Assembly (NCBI GenBank): GCA_018067325.1
Contig: JAGPUU010000330.1
Span: 1-20,946, forward strand
Length of the DNA: 20,946 bases
From: Amphritea sp.
GTDB lineage: Bacteria; Pseudomonadota; Gammaproteobacteria; Pseudomonadales; Balneatricaceae
Direction of reading: 5' to 3'
Each line of letters begins with the position of its first letter. The first letter of the stretch is position 1. This document shows, piece after piece, positions 13,838 through 20,946 of this stretch. Both the position numbers and the translations under genes were made by a program. Below the pieces are notes generated by a model that saw nothing but the letters and a program-made list of their open reading frames with translations, ran no database searches and was not told the DNA's origin.

Positions 13838-14746
13838 GTGCTTATCAGACGCTTGCCCCCTTTAAATGCCCTGCGTAGTTTTGAGTCCGCAGCCCGGTTG
13901 GGTAGCTTTAACCAGGCAGCAGAAGAATTGTTTGTCACCCCTTCTGCTATTAGTCATCAGATTAAGTCTCTTGAGGCGTTTCTGGGATTAAAGTTGTTTC
14001 AGCGCGAGAAACGGCAGGTTCAGATCACCGTTGCCGGTGAAAAGTATCTGGTGGCTGTCTCCCACGCGCTGGATGAGCTGGATGCGGCGACCCGGCGTTT
14101 GATCTCTGCACCGAACACCAGTTCGCTGACCTTTGAAGCACCGCCGGCGTTTCTAAGCCGCTGGTTGATGCCGAAAATCAAAGATTTTCAGGCGCTATAC
14201 CCGGATATCGAACTACGTCTGAGTACGGGCTCAGTTAATAAGATCGATTTTGATCACAGCGATCTGGATATGGCTGTGTATTTTGGCGATCAGCCGGACG
14301 ATGACGATGTAGAGGTTCACCTGGTTCATCGATCAGTGGTCGTTCCGGTCTGCAGTCCGCGAAAAATGGAAGAAGATCAAATTGAATCACTCTCTGATCT
14401 GCTTAAGCAGCCGCTGATTCATGTGACTAGCCGTCGTAATGAGTGGCAGCGGTTACTACATAAGTCAGGGGTCAGCATGACCGGAGGAGAGAAAGGCTTA
14501 TCCTTTTCCAGTACTCAGCTGGCACTGGGTGCTGCTCTGGAAGGCTTGGGTATCGCATTATCGGATAAAGCCCTGATTAGTCGTGAATTACAGTATGGTC
14601 AGTTGGTCGTTCCAGTGGAAGCTGAGTTGCTGACGGGCAAAGCGTTTTATCTGGTTTACCCTAAAAACCGTCAGATTACCTACGGCATGCGAGTGTTCCG
14701 TGAGTGGTTGTTGGGGGTTATGGGGCTGACAGAGCAGGAAGACTAG
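13838..14746 (+). CDS. LysR-family transcriptional regulator, GcvA-like
   Basis: A 302-residue LysR protein. The N-terminal winged helix-turn-helix (RRLPPLNALRSFESAARLGSFNQAAEELFVTPSAISHQIKSLE, residues 4-46) is close to E. coli GcvA, and the C-terminal effector domain contains the typical LYPDIELRLST, DLDMAVYFG, VPVCSPR and late FYLVYPK segments. The start is a GTG at 13838 that overlaps GAGG, leaving an awkward ribosome site; a TTG at 13853 is the only other standard candidate nearby. It is divergent from small paralog 2 and is the natural candidate for the regulator of both small genes. The GcvA-like group includes regulators of many targets, so control of glycine cleavage cannot be assumed. 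Confidence 0.9.
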   Translation: MLIRRLPPLNALRSFESAARLGSFNQAAEELFVTPSAISHQIKSLEAFLGLKLFQREKRQVQITVAGEKYLVAVSHALDELDAATRRLISAPNTSSLTFEAPPAFLSRWLMPKIKDFQALYPDIELRLSTGSVNKIDFDHSDLDMAVYFGDQPDDDDVEVHLVHRSVVVPVCSPRKMEEDQIESLSDLLKQPLIHVTSRRNEWQRLLHKSGVSMTGGEKGLSFSSTQLALGAALEGLGIALSDKALISRELQYGQLVVPVEAELLTGKAFYLVYPKNRQITYGMRVFREWLLGVMGLTEQED

Positions 14747-14842
14747 GATACTGCCCGGCCTTTATAAGCGCGAGCAGTGACCATTCAGTAATAAGTCCTT
14801 CTAGTGCAGAAACTTATAGAATGTATGCAAGGTAGCAATGGT

Positions 14843-15066
14843 TTAGAACCGGGTGGATAAAACCAGATTCAGGGTGTCATTGTTATCGCCGGCATAATCT
14901 TCTTCTCTGACCAACTCGACAATAAGTTCAGCATTTTCATAAAGCTCCCTGGACGCGCCTAGCGTCGCTCGGGACTGGGCAAACAGATTTTCACCGGTAT
15001 CAGTGCCCATGGATTTTCAGTATAAGTAATAAAAACCGAAACCAGCGTGTCAGTCACATAGGTGAA
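14843..15066 (-). pseudogene. Decayed 3' remnant of an outer-membrane beta-barrel protein gene
   Basis: Two frames on the minus strand join into one sensible C-terminus. From 15066 one frame reads FTYVTDTLVSVFITYTEN; near 15011-15016 the frame shifts; from 15010 another reads MGTDTGENLFAQSRATLGAS and continues to ...NDTLNLVLSTRF, with a stop at 14843-14845. The alternating strand pattern and terminal Phe are the assembly signature of outer-membrane barrels. Only about 75 residues survive, and the rest is absent because the intact di-heme gene begins ten bases away. It is thus a truncated, frameshifted relic. Its protein family cannot be named from this piece. Confidence 0.6.
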
Positions 15067-15075
15067 ATGTCGCTT

Positions 15076-16545
15076 TCACAGAGACTCTAGGAAAGTGATC
15101 AATGCATTTCGTTCTACTCTTGTTAAGTTGATAACCTGCTGTCGAGCTGTTTCAGCTTCTCCACCATGCCAGAGAATTGCCTCAAGCAGGTTTCGTGCCC
15201 GGCCATCATGGAGAAAGTAGGTATGACCGCTGACTGTTTTAGTCAGGCCAATTCCCCAAAGAGGTGGCGTTTTCCATTCACGGCCGCTGGCTAAGTATTC
15301 TGGACGATGGTCTGCTAAGCCTTCTCCCATATCGTGGAGTAAAAGGTCGCTATAGGGCCAGATGAGTTGTTTGGATTGCTCCGAAAGATGTAGGCTGCGC
15401 GCGGTTTTGAAGCTGGGTTGGTGGCATTGATGGCAGCCTACGCGCTGGAAAATCCGCTTCCCCTGGAGTACTTCCGGCTTGAGTGCATCAGGCCGGGCTG
15501 GAGGCGCTAGATTACCGGTATAGAGCACCAGCTGCTGGACCGACACGGAGGACAGTTCACTGTTTTCTTGCGAAGGAGTATTCCCATTTGGCTGGTTTAA
15601 GCAAGCGGCTTGGGTAGAGGTGCAATCCCCCGTTGGTGATGGCAGGTAAGGTGTGGCAATGCCAATGTCGCCGCTGAGCGCATTAACGATCTGCTGGATC
15701 AGCGTTGGATTACCTGCTTTCCAGCCAAACCGTCCCAGCGCCTGCTGTTCGCTAAGCCTGTCCCATACCCAGTTGGGTCGGCCTGAGATGCCATTGCCAT
15801 CACTATCATCCGGATCGCTCAATCTAAGAATATCGCTTTCAGGAATTGTTTCCAGCAGCAGCAGTCCCAGTACGGCTGGAGCGACTCTGGGTGACAGCAT
15901 GACATCTGGATGGAGTGGTCCGAAATTCAATTCACTGACTTTGTATTCGGGCTGGCGTAGGCTGACCTCAGTACCATCCGCCATTTTAACCGTCGTCTCG
16001 GTATAGTTGATATGCATATGACCCTCTTCCGTGAGGCCGTTGATGGCAAAGTTTTGCAGTTGTCCTCCATAGACAGGTTCCGGAATAACGCCAACTTTGC
16101 CGCTCTGCAGTAGCTGATGTTGCTCAACCGTCTGCGGTGGAATGCTCAGACGCAAGAACATCGAGATGGCCTGGTCATTTGGCCAGTTTGCTGCGGGTGG
16201 ATGACCACGGCCATCCCTCAGGTGGCACTCCTCACAGGAGTGTGCGTTATATAGAGGGCCGAGCCCGTCGCTTGCGGTGGTTGATGAGGGGGATGGCTGC
16301 CAAACCTCTGCAAAAGTGCTGTCTCCAAGCTCAAAGCGTAACCGGTTAGCCAGACCCATATTAGCCGATGGGTAAGTGAAAGCATTACGGTCTCGGGGGT
16401 TGTGGTGGCTGGTGTCGCCACCCGGCAGCTCCTCTCCTGGGCTGTATATTGCCATTCCTTCAGCTGGCAAAGTCGCTGAATCGGTCACTGGAATGCTCAG
16501 GGTTATAAGCAGGACTATGAGCTTATAGGGAAGAGTTAGCGGCAC
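15076..16545 (-). CDS. Di-heme oxidoreductase (DHOR/DUF1111 family) c-type cytochrome, exported
   Basis: A 489-residue protein starting at a GTG (16545) with GGAATAACTCT ahead. It has an N-terminal signal peptide (hydrophobic residues 6-20). Two heme c attachment sites are present: CEECH at 104-108 and CHQCH at 371-375, as in the DHOR family. Family blocks include GLGPLYNAHSCEECHLRDGRG, FGPLHPDVMLSPRVAPAVLGLGLLE-like, DDSDGNGISGRPNWV, ALGRFGWKAGNPTL and the late WKTPPLWGIGLTKTVSGHTYFLHDGRARNLLEAILWHGGEA. Members are periplasmic and often sit with imelysin-like iron-uptake genes; none is seen here. A periplasmic redox role is likely but the substrate is unknown. Confidence 0.9.
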   Translation of the reverse strand: MPLTLPYKLIVLLITLSIPVTDSATLPAEGMAIYSPGEELPGGDTSHHNPRDRNAFTYPSANMGLANRLRFELGDSTFAEVWQPSPSSTTASDGLGPLYNAHSCEECHLRDGRGHPPAANWPNDQAISMFLRLSIPPQTVEQHQLLQSGKVGVIPEPVYGGQLQNFAINGLTEEGHMHINYTETTVKMADGTEVSLRQPEYKVSELNFGPLHPDVMLSPRVAPAVLGLLLLETIPESDILRLSDPDDSDGNGISGRPNWVWDRLSEQQALGRFGWKAGNPTLIQQIVNALSGDIGIATPYLPSPTGDCTSTQAACLNQPNGNTPSQENSELSSVSVQQLVLYTGNLAPPARPDALKPEVLQGKRIFQRVGCHQCHQPSFKTARSLHLSEQSKQLIWPYSDLLLHDMGEGLADHRPEYLASGREWKTPPLWGIGLTKTVSGHTYFLHDGRARNLLEAILWHGGEAETARQQVINLTRVERNALITFLESL

Positions 16546-16787
16546 AGAGTTATTCCATTATTGATGCAAGGGGACGCTGTTGAATCGTTAATTTGAGTAT
16601 ACTGTCCCTGAGAGGCATTGCGATCTCTTTTGGTCTTATCGAGGTGAGACTATAGTGGGTATTGTCAGAGAAATCGTTGTGTTTCCCCTTGGCGTTAGTG
16701 CAGTCTTAGCGCTAATTAGACTTGTCACTGGCGAACCCATCGTCTTCAGGTTTCCAGTACCTATCAGGATGAAACGCCAACCAAAAA

Positions 16788-16814
16788 AGAGGCCAGCAAT
16801 TATTGCTGGCCTCT
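16788..16814 (-). terminator. Strong intrinsic terminator of the peroxiredoxin-glutaredoxin gene
   Basis: Bases 16788-16799 (AGAGGCCAGCAA) are perfectly complementary to 16803-16814 around a three-base loop. On the minus strand the stem is followed by about six T residues (complement of 16783-16788). It begins nine bases after the stop codon. Confidence 0.93.
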
Positions 16815-16822
16815 GGCGGTTC

Positions 16823-17554
16823 TTATGAGAAGTGTGCCTCCAGTTCGTCAGCCCCACCGATTCGCTGCCCATCGATAAAGACCTGCGGGGTGGTACCCTG
16901 GCCACTGATGGCTGCCAGTGAGCTGTAACTTAGGCCGTGGCTTCCCAGTTCCACTTCTTCATAAGCAAAGCCTTTCTCTTGCAACAACTTTTTGGCACGT
17001 ATGCAGTGCGGGCATCCAGGTTTGGTCAGGATGCTTACTCGTTTTGGTTGCTCAGCCGTTGGATTGATGTAATCGAGCATGGTATCCGCATCGGATACTT
17101 TGAACGGGTCGCCCGGCAGATCGGGTTCGATAAACTGCTTTTCAATGACGCCATCGACGACCAGCATAGAGTAGCGCCAGCTGCGTTTGCCAAAGCCCAG
17201 TTCTTCCTTATCCACCAGCATTTCCATTCCTGCAGCAAACTCGCCGTTGCCATCAGGAACAAAAGTGATGTTTTCCGCGCCCTGGTCTCCCTGCCAAGCG
17301 TTCATTACAAAGGTATCGTTTACTGATAGGCAGATAATGCTGTCAACACCCTCATTTGCAAATACCGGCGCTAGTTCGTTATATCGAGGTAGATGAGTAG
17401 TCGAGCAGGTTGGGGTGAATGCGCCTGGTAACGCAAATACAACCACTTTCTTGCCAGCAAACAGATCATCTGTAGTGATATCAACCCATTGATTGTTTTG
17501 CTGGGTATGAAAGGTTACTTGTGGAACGGTTTGGCCTTCTCTGTTGGTGGACAT
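16823..17554 (-). CDS. Hybrid peroxiredoxin-glutaredoxin (Prx5-Grx fusion)
   Basis: A 243-residue fusion. Residues 1-165 are a Prx5-type peroxiredoxin with the peroxidatic Cys50 in PGAFTPTCS and Cys75 nearby; residues about 172-243 are a glutaredoxin with the CPHC active site at 181-184, the cis-Pro motif TTPQVF and the GG motif IGGADEL. The fusion lets the Grx domain regenerate the Prx domain with glutathione, as shown for the Haemophilus influenzae hybrid enzyme. It probably reduces hydrogen peroxide and organic peroxides in the cytosol. The ATG follows AAGGAAAGAAAAG. It is a single-gene unit ended by a strong terminator and diverges from nhaB across about 260 bases. No convincing OxyR site was found. 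Confidence 0.94.
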   Translation of the reverse strand: MSTNREGQTVPQVTFHTQQNNQWVDITTDDLFAGKKVVVFALPGAFTPTCSTTHLPRYNELAPVFANEGVDSIICLSVNDTFVMNAWQGDQGAENITFVPDGNGEFAAGMEMLVDKEELGFGKRSWRYSMLVVDGVIEKQFIEPDLPGDPFKVSDADTMLDYINPTAEQPKRVSILTKPGCPHCIRAKKLLQEKGFAYEEVELGSHGLSYSSLAAISGQGTTPQVFIDGQRIGGADELEAHFS

Positions 17555-17816
17555 CTTTTCTTTCCTTCAAATGTGTTTTGTTTCGATGGATCAATAATGA
17601 CAAAGACTCTGCGTTTAATGAAATCAATTAAATAAACAGAGTTGATAGCTAAAAACTAACAGCGATGTTTTTATTGCTGTAATGGATTCTTGGGAGAACC
17701 CTAGATTTTTTATATTTAGCCGACTTACGGGCTGTTCTGCTGGCCTAAGTGGGTTAAATCCCTTAAAGTGAGCGCGCATTTAGAGAAGTTGATTTTTATT
17801 GTTCTGGTATCCGTTT

Positions 17817-19316
17817 ATGCGTCCCCTCCTCCAAGCTTACTATAGTAATTTTCTGGGTAATTCGCCCAGTTGGTATAAGCAGGCTATTCTCTGCTTTCTA
17901 CTCGTAAATCCCATTGTTCTCATGATATTTGGGCCTGTTGCCGCAGGATGGCTGCTGATTTTTGAGTTTATATTTACCCTGTCTATGGCACTTAAATGCT
18001 ATCCGCTGTTGCCTGGAGGCTTATTGGCGATCGAATCAGTGCTGTTGCACCTGACAGAGCCCTCAAGTCTCTACCATGAAGTGTCGTCCAACCTGCCGGT
18101 GATTCTGTTGCTGATGTTTATGGTTGCGGGTATCTACTTTATGAAAGGGATGTTGCTCTACGTCTTTACCAAGCTGTTACTGAATGTGCGTAATAAAACC
18201 GCTCTTTCGTTGCTGTTTGCACTGATGGGGGCTGTTCTTTCAGCGTTTCTGGATGCTTTGACGGTGACTGCCGTGCTTATCAGTGCTGCTGTCGGCTTCT
18301 ATTCTATTTACCATCGGGTGGTTTCTGGAAGTCATAAGGATGCGGATCATGATCACTCCGTAGATGACCATCTACATGAAAATCATCGGATAGAGCTGGA
18401 TAAATTTCGCGCATTTTTGCGAAATCTGCTGATGCACGGTGCAGTAGGAACGGCGTTAGGAGGTGTGTGTACTCTGGTGGGAGAACCACAAAATCTTCTG
18501 ATTGGTGAAAAAATGGGCTGGCACTTTGTCGAATTTTTTGTCCATATGGCGCCTGTTTCAATGCCGGTGCTGGCTTGTGGTTTGCTCACAACCATCCTGT
18601 TGGAACGAACCGGTTGGTTTGGCTATGGTGCTCAGATTCCAGAGCCGGTGTTTAATATTCTCAAAGACTTTGATCGTGAAGCGCAATCTCAATGGGGCTC
18701 GAAGGAGCGAGCGGAGCTGTATACGCAGTTCGCAGTGGCGATTTTTCTGATTTTGGCGTTAGCATTACATCTGGCAGAAGTCGGTATTATCGGTCTGACG
18801 GTTATCGTTTTACTGACCAGTATGAACGGTATTACTGAAGAGCATCGGATAGGTCGTGCGTTTGAAGAAGCGCTGCCCTTTACCGCTTTGCTAGTGGTGT
18901 TTTTCACCATTGTCTCAGTGATTCACGATCAGCATCTGTTTACCCCGGTGATTGAATGGGTATTGCATATGGATCTGCGTAATCAGCCAGCGATGTTCTT
19001 TGTCGCTAACGGTTTGCTTTCCGCGATCAGTGACAATGTATTTGTTGCTACCGTTTATATTAATGAAGTGACTGATGCGTTCCGAAGCGGCAGAATCAGC
19101 CGCGAACACTTTGAGAGCTTAGCGATAGCGATTAATACAGGAACGAACCTGCCCAGTGTCGCTACGCCTAATGGTCAGGCGGCTTTTCTGTTTCTATTGA
19201 CCTCGGCAGCTGCGCCGCTTGTCAGACTCTCTTATATGCGGATGGTGTATATGGCACTGCCCTACACTATTGTGCTGAGTGTGAGCGGCTTGCTGGCTGT
19301 TTTGTTCCTAGTCTGA
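17817..19316 (+). CDS. nhaB: Na+/H+ antiporter NhaB
   Basis: The ATG at 17817 gives a 499-residue protein starting [21 protein letters not shown], the usual NhaB opening; an upstream TTG at 17799 would add six residues. It matches E. coli NhaB along its length, including [79 protein letters not shown] and [25 protein letters not shown]. It is an inner-membrane protein with about 12 transmembrane segments that exports Na+ in exchange for H+, suited to a salty habitat. A cytoplasmic His/Asp-rich loop ([18 protein letters not shown], about residues 181-198) is richer in His than that of E. coli. Its end overlaps by 50 bases the convergent small gene. Confidence 0.95.
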   Translation: MRPLLQAYYSNFLGNSPSWYKQAILCFLLVNPIVLMIFGPVAAGWLLIFEFIFTLSMALKCYPLLPGGLLAIESVLLHLTEPSSLYHEVSSNLPVILLLMFMVAGIYFMKGMLLYVFTKLLLNVRNKTALSLLFALMGAVLSAFLDALTVTAVLISAAVGFYSIYHRVVSGSHKDADHDHSVDDHLHENHRIELDKFRAFLRNLLMHGAVGTALGGVCTLVGEPQNLLIGEKMGWHFVEFFVHMAPVSMPVLACGLLTTILLERTGWFGYGAQIPEPVFNILKDFDREAQSQWGSKERAELYTQFAVAIFLILALALHLAEVGIIGLTVIVLLTSMNGITEEHRIGRAFEEALPFTALLVVFFTIVSVIHDQHLFTPVIEWVLHMDLRNQPAMFFVANGLLSAISDNVFVATVYINEVTDAFRSGRISREHFESLAIAINTGTNLPSVATPNGQAAFLFLLTSAAAPLVRLSYMRMVYMALPYTIVLSVSGLLAVLFLV

Positions 19317-19530
19317 CCAGTCGTTGCCAAAACTGCTCTAGTGCGCCGGGCTCCTCTGGAGCTGTAACCTCAGAGGCCTGGCGTTGCAGGCGTCGAAGTT
19401 CTCGCCTCTCCCATGCAGCATTGGCTTTAGCAGCGTAGCGGATTTGTTGAGCTGCGCTCAGCTGTGTTGAACCGGGTGCTGTAACTGTTTTACTTCTGCT
19501 GGTTACACAGGCTTTAGGTGAGCTGCACAT
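19267..19530 (-). CDS. Small basic hypothetical protein (87 aa) downstream of copper ATPase
   Basis: The ATG at 19530 is preceded by TGGAGAAGTCCCT, a good ribosome site, and lies 62 bases after the copper-ATPase stop on the same strand. The product begins [14 protein letters not shown] with a Cys-x6-Cys pair, then has a strongly helical Ala/Arg/Glu/Gln-rich middle ([26 protein letters not shown]) and a basic tail. There is no signal peptide or membrane segment. Its last 16 codons overlap the end of nhaB convergently. No family is recognised. The start context supports a real gene, but the overlap and lack of homology keep this uncertain. Confidence 0.45.
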   Translation of the reverse strand: MCSSPKACVTSRSKTVTAPGSTQLSAAQQIRYAAKANAAWERRELRRLQRQASEVTAPEEPGALEQFWQRLVRLGTKQPASRSHSAQ

Positions 19531-19592
19531 AGGGACTTCTCCATTTTCATCGCCCTATTATGCTGTTGCTGGCTGAAATAAAGCTGAAAGCC

Positions 19593-20946
19593 TTATCGGC
19601 TCGAGCTGGGTTTGAATAAGCGTAGGCGATTGGCATTACTGACCACTGTCACGGATGAGAACGCCATTGCTGCCCCCGCAATAACCGGACTCAGCAACAT
19701 ACCTGTGAGGGGAAACAGAATCCCTGCTGCCACTGGTATACCTAGAGTGTTGTAGATAAAAGCGCCAAACAAGTTTTGACGGATATTGCCCAGGGTGGCC
19801 CGGGATAGCTCAATCGCATCGGCTACTGAGTGTAAGCTGTTACGAATTAATACCATATCAGCGCTTTCAATCGCGACATCGGTACCGTTGCCGATGGCAA
19901 AACCCACATCCGCCCGTGCCAGAGCCGGCGCATCGTTGATGCCGTCACCGCACATGCCGACTTTGTAACCAGCCAGCTGCAGTTTTTCAATCTCATTGGC
20001 TTTCTCTTCCGGTAAGACCCCCGCAATAAAGTTATCCACACCCACTTGTTGGGCAACCGCTGCAGCGGTCTGTGGATTATCTCCGGTGAGCATAATGACG
20101 TTTAGTCCCGCTTTTTTCAGCCTGGCAATCGCGGTGACTGAGTCCTGCCTTATCGGGTCTGCTATCGCTAACAATCCAGCGAGTTGCCCATCGAGAGTGA
20201 TATAGACCGGGGTCTTTGCCTGTTCTGCCAGGGTTAGGGCCTGAGCATCAAATTTGGCGCAGTCGATCTTCTGTTCGGTCATCCAGGCTTTGTTGCCCAG
20301 TGCGACCTCAATGCCGTTAATATGACCTTTAGCGCCGCGTCCGCTAACCGCTTGAAAGTTTACCACCGGTAAGAGCGCCTCTTGCTTAGATTGCGCATAA
20401 CGAACAATAGCCTCTGCCAGGGGGTGTTCAGACGCGGCTTCGAGTGAGGCTGCCAGCTGCAGCATCTTTGGGTGATCGGCCAGCATGTCAGTTACCTGGG
20501 GCGACCCTTCGGTTATTGTGCCGGTTTTGTCTAATACCAGCGTATTCAGTTGCGATGCGCTTTGTAGTGCCTGACCATTGCGGATCAGAATGCCATATTC
20601 TGCGGCTTTGCCTACCCCGACCATCACTGACATCGGAGTTGCCAGACCCAGAGCACAGGGGCAGGCGATAATAAGCACTGTGGTCGCTGTGATGAGCATA
20701 TAAGCCAGATGAGGCTCAGGGCCAAGCAGATACCAGAGCAGCGCGGTGAGCATGCTACAAAGTATCACCACCGGGACAAAGATAGCGGCAACGTTGTCTG
20801 CCATTCGGGATATCTCAGGCTTGCTGGCTTGAGCCTGCTTAACCATTTCAATAATCCGGCTCAGCGCCGTTTCACTACCGACCTTCTCTGCTTTAACGAT
20901 CAACGAGCCGGACTTATTCAGCGTGCCGGCGCTGACGTTATCGCCC
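19593..20946 (-). CDS. copA: Copper-exporting P1B-type ATPase CopA, 5' end beyond the window
   Basis: About 450 C-terminal residues are visible; the frame stays open to the right edge, and the TTG at 20903 is internal. Present are the end of the actuator domain, the CPCALG metal motif of transmembrane helix 6, the phosphorylation loop DKTGTITEG, the nucleotide-binding HP motif (SEHPLAEAI), the hinge GDGINDAPALARADVG, and the final helices with YNTLGIPVAAG and MAFSSVTVVSNANRLR. The CPC, YN and MxxSS triad marks Cu+ transporters (P1B-1). The protein pumps Cu+ out of the cytoplasm. N-terminal metal-binding domains lie outside the window. The small gene at 19267-19530 follows on the same strand. 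Confidence 0.94.
   Translation of the reverse strand, partial: GDNVSAGTLNKSGSLIVKAEKVGSETALSRIIEMVKQAQASKPEISRMADNVAAIFVPVVILCSMLTALLWYLLGPEPHLAYMLITATTVLIIACPCALGLATPMSVMVGVGKAAEYGILIRNGQALQSASQLNTLVLDKTGTITEGSPQVTDMLADHPKMLQLAASLEAASEHPLAEAIVRYAQSKQEALLPVVNFQAVSGRGAKGHINGIEVALGNKAWMTEQKIDCAKFDAQALTLAEQAKTPVYITLDGQLAGLLAIADPIRQDSVTAIARLKKAGLNVIMLTGDNPQTAAAVAQQVGVDNFIAGVLPEEKANEIEKLQLAGYKVGMCGDGINDAPALARADVGFAIGNGTDVAIESADMVLIRNSLHSVADAIELSRATLGNIRQNLFGAFIYNTLGIPVAAGILFPLTGMLLSPVIAGAAMAFSSVTVVSNANRLRLFKPSSSR

Noticed and set aside
16636..16905. 89-codon minus-strand frame over the prx-grx 3' end
   Set aside because: Out of frame with the fusion gene and runs through its terminator hairpin.
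17640..17690. Possible OxyR site between prx-grx and nhaB
   Set aside because: ATAG-N7-CTAA gives one half-match only; the second half of the motif does not fit.
1..20946. CRISPR array, toxin-antitoxin pair or complete insertion sequence
   Set aside because: No regularly spaced repeats, transposase or recognisable toxin/antitoxin gene was found; the two small paralogs are too far apart and too alike to be such a pair.

Overview
The window looks like a chromosomal segment of a marine-type gammaproteobacterium, most probably an Oceanospirillales/Oceanospirillaceae relative. This is inferred from protein resemblance: a YrdA-type gamma-carbonic anhydrase beside prlC and yheV, a zur/znuABC locus, DinF, NhaB, a GcvA-like LysR regulator and a peroxiredoxin-glutaredoxin fusion. 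Base composition appears balanced except for the left 1.1 kb, which is visibly AT-richer. No CRISPR array, complete IS element, integrase or phage gene was seen.

Layout. 1-1110: the 3' part of an alpha/beta-hydrolase gene, then about 450 bp of non-coding DNA with two inverted repeats. 1155-1532: a small secreted glycine-rich protein with its own terminator. 1691-5381: yrdA (minus), then prlC, a yheV-like zinc-ribbon gene and tag (all plus). 5390-10966: the zinc locus. znuA (plus) diverges from zur-znuC-znuB-dinF-(PQQ-type sugar dehydrogenase) (minus), with a 13-bp perfect Zur-like palindrome between them. The minus genes overlap or nearly touch, so a MATE exporter and a periplasmic beta-propeller enzyme appear to belong to the zinc-uptake transcription unit. 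11021-11107: tRNA-Leu(CAG) with a good promoter, followed by a DUF3179 protein.

12180-14746 is the most interesting part. Two paralogous genes for 64- and 66-residue proteins lie about 1.2 kb apart on the minus strand. Each has the same promoter layout: a -10, a 17-nt spacer, a -35 inside an identical 20-nt element, and a palindromic T-N11-A LysR-type box at identical spacing. Each also has a nearly identical 3' end, consisting of the C-terminal codons, the stop, a short 3' UTR and a terminator, although the middle of the proteins has diverged. The second copy is divergent from a GcvA-like LysR gene, and the box lies just before that gene's start. The simplest reading is a local LysR regulon controlling two small proteins of unknown function, possibly with a functional 3' RNA module. 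Between the copies lie a conserved 131-residue protein and an elaborate nested palindrome.

14747-20946: a decayed, frameshifted 3' remnant of an outer-membrane beta-barrel gene; a di-heme oxidoreductase (DHOR) gene; a peroxiredoxin-glutaredoxin fusion with a strong terminator; divergent nhaB; a small unknown gene; and the C-terminal two thirds or so of a copper P1B-ATPase cut by the window edge. Functionally the window combines metal homeostasis (zinc import, copper export), redox/heme enzymes, Na+/H+ exchange and housekeeping repair and proteolysis.
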